Shown here: positions 10,270 to 20,365 of the stretch, one piece after another | Numbering within the stretch: position 1 is the first letter of the stretch | Layout: every line of letters starts with the position of its first letter | Assembly (NCBI GenBank): GCA_965240325.2 | Contig: OZ251222.1 | Coordinates: forward strand, 1,116,001 to 1,180,000 | From: Rebecca billardiae RCC1528 | Taxonomy: Eukaryota; Haptophyta | DNA: 64,000 bases | Direction of reading: 5' to 3' | Program-made: the position numbers and the translations under genes | The notes under the pieces: model-generated | What the model was told of the DNA's origin: nothing | Database searches by the model: none | The model's input: only the letters and a program-made list of their open reading frames with translations

Positions 10270-10936
10270 GCAGCTGCATCGCGTTGCGTTGCCCCCCGGG
10301 GGCGCGGCGACGGCCTCGGCGAGCGTGCCCTTGTGGCCGCAGCTGGGCTGGCACAGCGACATGGCCCAGTCCTCGTGGCGCGATGGCCCGCAAGGATCGG
10401 GCCTCCCCCGACAGCCGGCTCTTCGCGGGTCGGCGAGGGTTGCCAACAACCTGCAACCGAGAAGCGCTCGTTGCATTCCGCGGCGCTGCCGCAGACGGTC
10501 GGGGCGAGCGTGCCCTCGGGGCCACCGTCGGTGTCTCATGGAGACAGGGTCCAGTCCTCGTGGCTCGATGGCCCGCTGGCGCTCTGGCCTACCTCAGTCG
10601 GCCCTTCGGGAGTCTGTGAGGGTTGCCTGCAACCTGCAACCGGGAAGCTCACGCCGCATATCGCGGTGCTGCAGCGGACGGTCTGGGCGTGTGCGCCCTT
10701 GTGGCCGCCGCCGTCGTCTCATGGAGACAGGGTCCAGCCCTCGTGGCTCGGTGGCTCGCTGGTGCTCTGGCCTACCTCAGGCGGCCCTTCGGGAGTCTGT
10801 GAGGGTTGCCTGCAACCTGCAACCGGGAAGCTCACGCCGCATGTCGCGGTGCTGCGGCGGACGGTCTGGGCGTGTGCGCCCCTGTGGCCGCCGCCGTCGT
10901 CTCATGGAGACAGGGTCCAGCCCTCGTGGCTCGATG
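10270..10936. repeat. Short 183-bp satellite array inside element copy 2
   Basis: The satellite anchor of copy 1 occurs at 10537, 10720 and 10903 (exact 183-nt spacing), after one diverged unit starting near 10300. The flank upstream (10236-10530) matches 5899-6180 almost base for base. The array ends abruptly at 10936 within a unit. Confidence 0.8.
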
Positions 10937-11989
10937 GATTCGTCGGGCGCCAGCGGCGCGTCGGCGGGGTTGGGGACGGCTGCCATCGGGGCGCTCGCTG
11001 CGCGGCGGCTGATTCCCGCCCGCGGGCCGCGGCCCCGGCCGCACGGTGACCCTGCGCACCCCGGACACCCGGGGTCTTTCGGTCCCGGATCGGCCGTCCG
11101 CACATGCGGCATGGCGGCCGGTGAGTTCGGCGTCGCAGCGGACGCACAGCGCCGGGAGGCGGTGCGCGCGCAACGCGACGTTATGCGCCGGCCGCCCGTC
11201 CACCAGGCGGCGACGTCAGTCATCCCAGGCCTGGTGGTGGCCACCGCATACCAGCGGCCGACGCTCAAGCAGCAGCAGTGGCACTCCCAGGATCGAGGCC
11301 GCGTGCCAGATGGAGCACCCCTTCAACTCGCCTGTGCTCGGCCTGGCACTCGACATGCGCGCGGCGGCCTCGTGGATCTGTGCACCAAGAGGCACCTCGG
11401 TCCACGACGCCCGACTGGCTTGGTTCCACACCGTGAGAGGTGGCGGACAGCCTGTCTGGCTGGTCGGCTGAACTGCGTCAGCTCGGACCGGGTTCCATCC
11501 GCCGACCCGAGTGGGTCTTCGGAGCGCGGAATGGTAAGACCGTCGGCAAGCCCCATGTGGCTTTCATTTGGTCTGCGGTGTCCAGTGCGTGGGCAATTGC
11601 GCGGACAGCGGAGTCTTCCGAGCAGATGCGCAGCACGCCTGCCTCCGCGTGGCGGACCTGGATCACGCCGGGTGGGATGCAGCGGTGGAGGAGCAACTCC
11701 AATCCCAGGCTGCCGGCGCCGCTCACCCAGACGTCCTTGAAGCACTGTGGGCCCGCACCCAGCAGGAGGCGCAGGACTGATGGCCGGCGGAGATCGGCTC
11801 GTCGCCAGACGTCGATCGCCTCTTCGGCAGGCACAAGTGGCGTGCCCATAATCCGCCTCGGGGTGCCACAAGGCGGCAGGGTCAGCCTGTGCGACAACGC
11901 CAAGGCCTCCTTGCACAACTCGTGTACAACGTTGCACGAACGGCTTCGGTGCACCTTGGGCGATTTCCCGGCAGGGGCGGCTGCCCTGG

Positions 11990-12860
11990 TCAGCGACGTG
12001 CTGGGACAGCTGGGCCACTCTGGATGGTCTATGATGCTGGGCATCGAGGACATGGAAGCAGGGTATCGCCGGATCCAGTGCTCTCAGCCACGATTCACGT
12101 TGCTCGCGCACTGGGACCCATTCCGCTGACGTGTGGTGTTCTTTCGCCTCCAGGGGTCAACTCTGGCCTGAAGAGCGCGGTCATCCAATTCAATCGCCTG
12201 GCTGCGTTCGTCACCAGGGTCGCAGTGCTGGCGCTTCCCATCTGTGTGGGGCACTACTTTGAGTAGGACTTTGCTGTGTGTGAGCCCACTTTTGCGAAAG
12301 GAGGGCCGGGGCTGCTGGTGGACCTGGGCCTCCTTATGGGCTTCCAGTTCAACCAGGCCAAGTCTGGTGAAAACCTTCCTAAGGGTCATACACGACTTCT
12401 CTGCTTTTGCTCGCAGCAGCGAGCTCAGGTGCAGCGTGCATGCTGACAGGATCTCTTTGCTGGTGGATACCATCGAAGCCATCCTTGCGGCAGGTTGCAT
12501 TGCCAAACAGTCGGACATGGGCAGCCTTCTGGGCAAGCTGCAGTGGGCTTCTTACCGCTTCGGCAGGGCCGCCCTGCAGCCTCTGTTCAGCAGGGCTCTC
12601 TCTGGGAAGGATCACTTCCAGCACTAGTCGGGGGCAGTGATGGACTCTCGCCTATCTATGGCCTCTCTCCTATTCATGGCCGTCATGCTGGGGGCCCTGC
12701 GCCCCCGGGTCTTCCGCTTCCGAAAGCACAGGCTCGTCAACACGAGTGCCTTGGCAGGTCTGCTCACTGGCTACTCTGGTGTGCGCGACTTGGCCCACAT
12801 CGTGCACTCGTTCTGGGCCTTGGCAGCTGCTTTGCGCTGTGAGGTCTGGTTGACTACGGG
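11990..12860 (+). pseudogene. Decayed reverse transcriptase - RNase H of element copy 2
   Basis: Conserved RT pieces appear in order but in changing frames: GIEDMEAGYRRIQ near 12040-12080 (the D-x-A-Y-R-x-I block), GLKSAVIQFNRLA near 12170-12205, the active-site region HYFE followed by a stop and then DFAV at 12250-12280, GFQFNQAKSGENLP near 12340-12370, and a thumb/connection segment (DMGSLLGKLQWASYRFG) near 12515-12560. An RNase H-like end (LAGLLTGYSGVRDLAHIV) lies near 12750-12800. Visible lesions are a TGA near 12128, a frameshift near 12160, TAG at 12265-12267 inside the active-site block, and further frame changes. It cannot make a functional polymerase. Spacing resembles DIRS/Ngaro-type or related RTs with HYFDDF-type active sites. 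Confidence 0.65.
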
Positions 12861-13156
12861 CAAGTACATGGTCGCAGCCACGCTGGTGTCGGGGACGCTG
12901 CAGCGTGCTGCAGGCCCTCGCCCTGTCACCTGGCAGCCGGCATCAACGCCAGGCGGGCGGGTGTCAGGGCAGGGCAGGGCTGGCGGCCCGCGGCGTGCCC
13001 GGCCTGGCCGGGCACGCCGTCAGCGGATAGGATCCGGCAGGACGTGAGCTCAGCTCCCTCCTGTCGGCGGCCGTCCGCAGGGCTGCTGGCAGCGGTGCTG
13101 GGCCTGTTGAGGGCTGCGGCACCGAGGTCGCCCGCCCGAGGGCGGGCGACAGGGGA

Positions 13157-13489
13157 GGGGCTAGGGCGGCCACACGCCCGCACTCACACCCAGCCGACGC
13201 TGCTGCTGCCGACAGCGCAGCGCCGGTCGGCAGGATGAATGCGGGCGGAGGGGCCGTCCGTTCCTGGCAATGCCTCATCCCTCTAATCCCATGCAAGCCT
13301 CCGCTTAAGGCGGCAGGCAAGGCATAGGGTCTGCTCATCTCTATTCCATATGCTGATCATCAGCAGCTGGATAAGTGATATGGTTGATTGGCTGACAGCC
13401 ACGTCAGCGGCGCCGTTGAGGCCCATTTGAGATGGGCAGCGCAGCTGACTCAGTCAGGGGACCTGGTTGACCCAGATGCCTGATTAGTG
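13157..13489. repeat. 3' terminal block of tandem element, copy 2
   Basis: Matches 9254-9586 over its full length and ends at the same GATTAGTG. Unique DNA (CTTGAACAAAG...) follows. This fixes the right end of the element. Confidence 0.8.
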
Positions 13490-13598
13490 CTTGAACAAAG
13501 TTTTCGCGCGTGTTGCACACGCCCCAGCCAACCGAGGGCGGTTGCCCCAGCTCTCCAATTGAGGTGAAGTAGAAAAAGTATACTACTACTATGTAGTA

Positions 13599-13727
13599 CA
13601 GTTTACTATGTTTTAACGTGCACACTTGGTTAAGGCGTGATTATTAGGCCATCTGGAATTCCGGATCCGATCGAAGGGCCGTATTAACCAAGTGTGCACG
13701 TTTAAATCATATAGTAAACAGTAGCTC
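13599..13727. repeat. Hairpin/MITE-like element with ~35-bp inverted arms
   Basis: The left arm (about 13599-13633) contains AACGTGCACACTTGGTTAA. Its reverse complement lies in the right arm (about 13684-13722), and both continue into GTTTACTAT. About 50 bp separate the arms. No transposase is inside. Size and structure fit a small non-autonomous element or a stable hairpin transcript; flanking target duplications are not obvious. Confidence 0.55.
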
Positions 13728-14840
13728 GGTTTTGATGGTCCTTTGGTAGCTCCAGCCGTAGCTCCGGCCGTATTAAAAATAGATTACGAATTCTATGATT
13801 GTTGAACAGACACAGGCACGGTGCCTGTGTCTTTTTATACAGACTGGGACAAAACGGGAGAGGCCCCCCGTTCTGAACGTTCTCCAAACGCGTTTGGGGC
13901 CTCGCCGTTCCGAACGGTTTGCTGAACGGCTGAGTCCGGATCGCACATGAGTGAGTGATGAGTGGTCGGTTGTCATCCGGACTGCTAGCTGTAGACGCGC
14001 GACTGGCAGTCGCGGCGGGCTGTGCGCCGGCTGGCGCGCCTGTAGACCGGACGACTCGAGCGCTGACGGCCAGTCGTGGCGAGGAGGCCCTCGGGCCGAC
14101 GAAATGGCTATGCTAGTGCGTCTACTTAGTGGCAATTCAGGCTGAGCTCAGCAGACAGCAGCGTGCTCGTCAGCAGCGCCGAGCCCGCGGCCGGCCCGGC
14201 GCATACGCCCACCTAGCGGCGAGGGGCTGCGGGCGGCGGCCGGAGCAGCCACGTGGCACGTTAGGCAGTCATAATACTAGTCATTAAGTATAGCTAACGC
14301 GCGCGATACAACCCGTCAACCGCCGCGGACTGGGGGGCGCCGCCGCCCGATCCGCCAGTGACCACGTCCGCACTGACCGCGGACCGTGGTCCTGCGAGTG
14401 GCACGGCTGCACTGTTAGACTACTGTTGCCGCTGTTCAAGAGACTGGCCCCGGGACTACCGTGTCAGTGACAATCTTTATCTGAGCGAGTACAACTCGGA
14501 CAATTGACGTACGAATGACTTTCTGACTAGAGTCGACACGCCCCGACCGCCGCGGGCCAGTCGGCCGGGCATCGTCCGCTCCGGCCCGGTCGCTGCTGGC
14601 GGCGCCGGCCAGCCGACCCGGGCTGCACCGGCCGGCGGCCTGCGGCCGCCCGCCAGCAGTGGCGGCCGATGGAGGCCTGCCGTTCTGACGTTCTCAAACG
14701 CGTTTGGGGCCTCGCCGTTCCGAACGGTTTGCCAAACGCTCCCTGTCTGAGGCACGAGGGCGCAGCTCTACTAATCCTAGTTACAATACTACTAATGTAT
14801 GATGGAGAATTAAATCGAGACCAAACCGTTTAGTCACTTC

Positions 14841-14915
14841 GGCGAGTCCAACTACTACTAACTCCGGCGAGTCCAAGTACTACTAACGTCGGCGAGTCCA
14901 ACTACTACTAACTTC
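14841..14915. repeat. 25-bp minisatellite, three units
   Basis: GGCGAGTCCAACTACTACTA starts at 14841, again (one mismatch) at 14866, and again at 14891. A partial unit follows. Confidence 0.7.
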
Positions 14916-15205
14916 GGCCACAACATCATCCACCAGCTGCTGACCAAGAACCGGCTACACCATCGTCCACCATGACCACAGACCAGCCACTGACCAAGTA
15001 GGCGACGACATCATCCGCACCAGCTGCTGACCAAGTAGGGGACGGCCTGGCCGACGCCAACATGCTCACTCGCCTTTGATTCCGTACCCATGCACTTCCT
15101 GGTGGGCCTGACGACGTCCGGACGACGACAACAACGACATCCGCCATGGGGACCAACATCAACGTGCTCACACCACTGCCACTGCTGCAAGCTTCGACCA
15201 GTACC

Positions 15206-15269
15206 ACTACAGACGAATCAGGAGAGCTGCGCCCTCGTGCCTGTGTCTTTTTAAAATCATAGAATTAGT
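15206..15269 (+). repeat. Terminal-repeat family R, left half
   Basis: It runs from GACGAATCAGGAGAGCTGCG to CATAGAATTAGT and is almost identical to 49850-49903. Its inverted partner type occurs at 31087-31189 and 49926-50030. It lies only 36 bp before the sulfotransferase ATG, so it may overlap that gene's promoter or 5' UTR. Confidence 0.65.
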
Positions 15270-15304
15270 CAAAGGAAGCAGGGGCCATTCGTGATGAGCA
15301 GACC

Positions 15305-16312
15305 ATGAGCGTGGCGATGTTGGCCATCTTCACCTTAGCCGCGGGTGTGGTCATGGCGGCCGACGATGGCCACCCGGCGGCTTTCGTGGCGCCAGACGAG
15401 AAGAATGGCTCTGCACCGACGGAGGGCGGCGCTCCGCGCCGAAGCTTGTCGGAGGCGCGGCTTTGTCCGCCTACAAAGCCATGGGAGCGTCGCCAGCTCT
15501 TCGCATTCTCACACCTGGCAAAGACGGGCGGTACGACGCTCTCCGTGCTGTTGTACTACACGGCTGCATGCGTCGAGTGCGGCTCATACGAATCATCGGG
15601 CCACTCAAATGTCCGCCGCTCAGACGGCAGCTGCGACCCCAAATACAAGCTGGGCCTGGGCGAGCTTCATCAGGTCGCGCCTGAGCACCAGCCCAGCGTG
15701 CGCAGCCAGACGGCCACGGTCGTCTACGCGCACGCCAATGTGCGGTGGCACCTCTCCCTACCCCATGCGAAGCTGCTCGTCCTGGTGCGCAGGACAGTCC
15801 CGTTACGCATCTCGATGTTCATGACAGGCCGCGCCGGCGCCGACAAGCTGACCAACTTCTCCAAGTGGATCCGGTCGGGTAGGTACCGGCAGGAGGCGCT
15901 GAGCTCGCAGCTGCTCCACTATGAGAAGCTCTGGGGGTACCAGGGCAGCCGGGACACCGTGCGACGCGGTGGTGCCATCGCGCGCCTCTCGCCCCGCGCC
16001 CTGGCAGAACGGCTGATCGACCACCCGCGCGTCGCGTGGGTCGGGTGCATCGACGCGTGGGCAGCGTCGCTGATGGGGCTCGAGCCTGTGCTGGGCGTGC
16101 CGCTGCTCGAGGCCGGCATCCAGCTGCATTTTCGCCTGAACCACCATGTGGAAGTGCCGACGCTCACCACCGCGGACTACGGCCACCTCACGACGTTGGA
16201 GGCGAGAGAGTGCCTCTGGGTCGAACACCTGATCAGATATGTGCTGTGTATGGCGAACCAGTCCAGTCGTCCCGCCCGGTGCCACCCGCCCCCACCCGCG
16301 ACCAAGCACTGA
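15305..16312 (+). CDS. Sulfotransferase family protein with signal peptide
   Basis: A single-exon ORF of 335 aa. Residues 1-19 (MSVAMLAIFTLAAGVVMAA) form a signal peptide or anchor. Residues 66-80 carry FAFSHLAKTGGTTLS, a clear 5'-PSB signature of the Golgi sulfotransferase superfamily (PAPS-binding P-loop). A 3'-PB-like stretch follows at about residues 156-173 (KLLVLVRRTVPLRISMFM). The size fits a compact Sulfotransfer_2-type enzyme acting on glycans in the secretory pathway. The tail is His/Pro-rich. The ATG at 15305 is used because it begins the hydrophobic leader. The R-repeat half directly upstream may have brought or replaced promoter sequence. Acceptor substrate cannot be told from sequence. 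Confidence 0.75.
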   Translation: MSVAMLAIFTLAAGVVMAADDGHPAAFVAPDEKNGSAPTEGGAPRRSLSEARLCPPTKPWERRQLFAFSHLAKTGGTTLSVLLYYTAACVECGSYESSGHSNVRRSDGSCDPKYKLGLGELHQVAPEHQPSVRSQTATVVYAHANVRWHLSLPHAKLLVLVRRTVPLRISMFMTGRAGADKLTNFSKWIRSGRYRQEALSSQLLHYEKLWGYQGSRDTVRRGGAIARLSPRALAERLIDHPRVAWVGCIDAWAASLMGLEPVLGVPLLEAGIQLHFRLNHHVEVPTLTTADYGHLTTLEARECLWVEHLIRYVLCMANQSSRPARCHPPPPATKH

Positions 16313-16808
16313 TCATGTCAATTGTCATATCATCATGATTATGACGAGTCTCGTCTTTGCCGTCGTCGTCGCTGTCACAGGACGACGTGGGCACGCCGAG
16401 CGGCTGCGTGCTGTCACTGCCGCTGACGACTATGTGATGCCGAGCCCGATATATATGGCGTTGCTGGCCCCGCAGCCCCGCGCCGGTCGTGGTCGCCAGG
16501 TCGGCGCGGCCGGCGCCGCCGGCGCGGCGCGGCGCCACGCCGGGCGAGAGACTCAGTCACTCAGTGAGGCGAGTCGGCGCGACGCTGTCATCAGACGAAT
16601 GACGACGACTCCGCAGTCATCACTCAAGGCATGACAGGCTTCAGTCGGATGACACGACTCACAGTGATCATCGTCTTTATTGCCACTCGTCGGAGTCGGA
16701 AGTCGGTCTGTCGGACTGAACGGACTCTGAACTGAAATAATGCCTTGGGAGGATGAGCCGTGTGACGTGTCGTCGCTGCGCACCCCGGCCCCGCTCGACG
16801 TCAGGCGG
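16313..16808. other. Convergent intergenic spacer, no gene seen
   Basis: It lies between the sulfotransferase stop and the 3' end of the ligase on the other strand. It contains short ACTCAGTCACTCAGTGAG-like inverted motifs around 16553-16570 and AT-rich patches, and presumably the 3' UTRs of both genes. Confidence 0.4.
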
Positions 16809-18194
16809 TCAGCGCATGAGGTGTACGGTCGCGCGCAGGACGAGCGGCTCGTCCAGCCGGATGTGCTCCACGTCGTACGCCGGCTCGGGCAGCTGCGTCA
16901 CCGGCGCGTACTGCGGGCCCGCGCCGTGCTCGCGCAGCGCGCGCATGAGCTCGGCGGCCATCTTGGGCTTGACCTCTCGCGAGAGGCTGGCGACGTCGGT
17001 GATGTGGTAGATGGCGGCCTGCGGCTCGTAGTGCTCGTCCTTCTCCAGCCCGTCGACCGCGCTCACCTCCCAGAACGAGAAGGCGGAGCCGCGCGCGCCG
17101 CGGCCGCGCGGCCGCGCGATGTGCAGCCAGGGCGCATGCACGACAACGGCCCGACCCGCCGCCTGCGCCTGCAGCCGCTGGAGCGCCGCGGCGCGCGCGC
17201 GGCCCTCGCCGGCAGCCGCCGGGGGCACGAGCGTGACATGGAGCTGGGAGAGCTCGTCGACGCGCGCGCAGGCCCAGTTGTACCGCACGTTGCCGCCGCC
17301 GCCGCCGCCGCCCCGGCCGCCGCCGCCCCGGCCACCGCTGCCGCCGCTCGCCTCAGCCCCGGTGCCGGGCGGCGTGCCGGGCGCGGGCGGCGGCGCCGGT
17401 CCGGCGCTGCTGCTACTGCTGTAGGCGCCACGTCCGCCGCCGCCCTCGAGCGCGCGCGCGAGCTCGGCTGTGCCCACACCGTACTCGGCGGCTGGCGCGC
17501 CCGCCTCGCCCGCGCCCTCCTCCTCGCCCGCCGCCTCCGCAGCCGACACCGGCGCCGCGCACCGCCGCGTGATCTCGTCCGCCAGATTCGCGAGCTCGTC
17601 CGTGATTGGCTGCTCGGAAGTCCGGAAGAACGCGTCGGTGAGCAGGGCGCCGGGCAGCCCTGCGGAGCGCGCGCGCGTGCTCGAGGCGCCGCGCCAGAAG
17701 TCCGCGAAGATGCGCATGGCGTGCGCCTCGCCGCCCTCCTCGTGCGTGTGCAGCGCGGTGTGCGTCGGCGGGCGCGCGGCGATGCGCTCCCAGCACAACT
17801 GCCGCTCGCTGTCGCCAAGGGCACTCGGCACGATCAGGTGCAGTCGCACGCTCATCGAGCGCGGGCCTCGCTCGAGGCCCGTGAGTGTGCGCACGAGCTT
17901 GCGCAGGCCGGTCACGTCCGGGAAGTTCTTGTCCGCCGCGACCAGCGTCGAGCCGCGCGCCGCCGTCGCGAGCGCGGCGCTGAAATCCTGCCCGCGCGCC
18001 CGGCACTCGTCGGACGACGCGACCGCAAAGCCGCGCTCGCGCAGGGCTGCGAAGAGCGTGGACTTGCCGCCACCGGGGGGGAGCGACGCGCAGGCGACGA
18101 CGTGGACGACGCGGCGGCGCGGCGCGGAGGGTGAGCTGCGCGAGCTGCCGCCGCCACCGCCGCCGCCACGCTCGGCCGCAGCGGGCTGCGCGGC

Positions 18195-18225
<31 letters not shown>

Positions 18226-20237
18226 TCGGCCGCGCCGCCGGCCGACGCGCCGCCGCGGCCGCCGCCGCGGCCGCCGCCGCGGCCGCCGCCACCGCCGCCC
18301 TCGAGTGTGGTCGCGCACTCGCGCAGGAACTGCTCGGGCGTCGTCGGGCCGAAGAAGACGCGCGCGCCGCAGTGCTCCTCGGGCGTGCGCGCGCGCATCG
18401 TCGCCCAGTGCGTGCGCGCCTCCGCGCCCCCGCCGCCGCCGCTCGGCGCGCCCTCCGCGTCGGCCTCGGCCGCCGCGCCCGGAGGCGGCAGGCATAGAAC
18501 GACCACGGCCGCGGAGCCGCGGAGCAGCTGCCGGCCCGGCGGGCGGTCGACCTCGACGAAGCGGCCGGCGGCGGGGCGATCGCGCCGCTCGGCGCGCACC
18601 ACGCCCACCTTCTCCAGCTCGCGCCCCCACTCCTCCCCCAGAGGCGCCCCGCTGAAGTTGGCGAGGACAAGGAAGCGGCGCGCGAGGGGAGATTGCATCT
18701 CGATCGAGACCGGCGCGCCATGCAGATACGGTTCGAGGAGGGTGAGGTAGGAGGTGCCGAGCTGCGAGCTGGCGCGCGCGGCGGGGAGCGAGCCGACGTA
18801 CCGCGCCCACCCCGCCAGCGTCGCGCGCACCTCCACGCGCTCAGCCTGCGGCACGCTCCAGTTCTCGAAAAAATTGTCTACGCGCCGCATGTAGGCGCCG
18901 GCGCCGCCGTCGAGCAGCGTCGGGATGTGTGCGCGCACGCCGAAGGTGCGCGTGATGTACGCGAGGCACTTGAGCTTGGTCACGCCGAGCATGCGCGCGC
19001 CGCCCGTCGGCGGCGCGCCCTCCGCGCACCCCGACTGCGCCGTCCCCTTCGGCCGGCGCAGCGGCATCGTGCCCCCCAGCTGAAGCACCAGCCCCCGATA
19101 CAGCTCGGCCGCCTCGCCGCGGCCGTGCGTCGCGCTCCACACGAAGAAGACGTCGTCGTCCTTGACCTCGACCTGGATCTGCAGCGCGCCGCGGTAGCGG
19201 TACGTCTTGAGGTGCACGGCGTGCGCGTACGACGCGCCGAGCAGCGTGAGCAGCCGGCCGTACGGCCCCGCGCCGAGGGTGCCGGGCGCGCGCGCCGCAT
19301 CCATGAGCATGCAAATCTCTTCCTGTAAGGGCGAGGCTGCGCGCTCGGGCTCGGGGTGCGGCAGCCAGCCGAGCGGCTGCTCGAGCACGGCCTTGAGCTC
19401 GGGCTCGCCCGCGAGGCACCGCCGCCCGAGCGCGAGCGCCGCGTCGAGCGCCGCCTGCCGCCGCCCGCCCACCGCCGCCTCGTATGCACCAAGCAATTGC
19501 GCGAGCGCCGCCGCGCCGGGCACCGCGAGCGCGAGCAGCACAAAGCCCTCGAGGACGGCGCCCTGGACGGCGCTGTGCGGCAGGAAGGCCTGCGAGAGGA
19601 AGTGCGGGGACGCGCCCGCCCCCGCGTCCGAGCCCGCCGCGTGCCCGCCCACCGCGCTGCCCAGGATCGCCTCCACGGCCTCGCCATCGTCGTGGAGCTT
19701 CCAGCGCGCGGCTCGGAGCTGCGCCTCGACCTGCGCCGCCTGGCCCGCGGGCACGAACCACGCCTCGTTGAGGGGCAGGCGCCAGCGCGTCGCGACGGCG
19801 AGCACCTCGAGCGGCGAGAGGAACCGCCCGTCCAGCGTCGACGCCACCGTCGTGAGCACCGCGTACGCGCCGGCCGGCGTGGCGCCATGATCGCCCAACA
19901 CGCGCGGCACGACAACCTCGAACGAGTAGCACAGGCCGTACGTCTCGGCGTCGGCGTACCACGTGGCGAAGACCGCGTCGCCGCCACCATCCTCGCCCTC
20001 CCACACAGCGCGGAAGTGCTCGCGCAGCACCAGCGCGCCCATGCGCGAGTAGCGGTTCGCCACGCCGTTCTTCGAGTAGAAGGGAGGCGCCATCACGAGG
20101 CTGCCGCTGTGCTTCTTGGTGACCATGAGAAAGCCATCGGGCTCGGCGTCGACGCGCGGGCCGAGCAGCTTGTCCTCCGACTGGTTGCCGAACTTGGGCA
20201 GGAAGTGCGCGCGCACGAAGAGGCCAGGACTCGCCAT
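16809..20237 (-). CDS. tRNA splicing ligase, Trl1/RNL type (ligase-kinase-cyclic phosphodiesterase)
   Basis: A single-exon ORF of 1142 aa. The N-terminal adenylyltransferase has a candidate motif I at residues 42-47 (KHSGSLV, matching the KxxGSLV of T4 Rnl1-like ligases), a motif III-like block CYSFEVVVP, motif IV near residue 228 (LEGFVLLAL) and a motif V candidate HLKTYRYRG near residue 341. The kinase P-loop PGGGKST is near residues 721-727. The 2H phosphodiesterase shows HVTL near residue 999 and HITD near residue 1076. Family role: the CPDase opens the 2',3'-cyclic phosphate of tRNA half-molecules, the kinase phosphorylates the 5'-OH, and the ligase seals. The enzyme may also act on an unconventionally spliced mRNA. 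Gly/Ala-rich linkers flank the kinase. The start (ATG at 20237) is 128 bp from the divergent neighbour. A truncated duplicate is at 4395-5630. Motif assignments in the ligase domain are by eye; the three-domain order is the stronger evidence. Confidence 0.8.
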
Positions 20238-20365
20238 CGCCCTCGGCCGCCCGTCGCTGTGTCTGTCGCGAGCCCGAGCGGGACCGGGATGAGATTGGGG
20301 AGAACAAAAGTCCGGGATTCGGGAGCTGTCATCCAGCGCAGGATCGTCCGGTCAAGGGGATATTC
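20238..20365. promoter_or_regulatory. Short divergent intergenic region (putative bidirectional promoter)
   Basis: 128 bp separate the ligase ATG (-) from the ATG of the hydrolase-like gene (+). Co-expression is inferred from the head-to-head layout only; no specific motif was recognised. Confidence 0.4.

Larger units (their letters stand above)
9584..13489 (+). mobile_element. Tandem mobile element, copy 2 (with decayed RT-RNase H)
   Basis: It shares both terminal blocks with copy 1. In order it holds the 5' block, a private segment with a minus-strand CCCH finger (9797-10235), about four 183-bp satellite units (10270-10936), about 1 kb without recognisable domains, RT-RNase H remnants (about 11990-12860), and the 3' block. 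Two strong hairpins precede the 3' block: 13-bp perfect arms at 12991-13003/13007-13019, and 10-bp arms at 13127-13136/13141-13150. RT plus RNase H without a visible integrase fits a DIRS-like or other YR/non-LTR retroelement, but no tyrosine recombinase was recognised. The class is therefore unresolved. Confidence 0.6.
13491..15304. other. AT-richer spacer with hairpins and short repeats, no gene
   Basis: It contains the hairpin element at 13599-13727, a palindrome of 11-bp arms at 13808-13831 (GACACAGGCAC / GTGCCTGTGTC), and a ~62-bp direct duplication (13870-13932 and 14681-14745, including AAACGCGTTT and CCGTTCCGAACGG). A 25-bp minisatellite starts at 14841, and a terminal-repeat half lies at 15206-15269. 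No coding frame with domain character was found. Confidence 0.55.
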
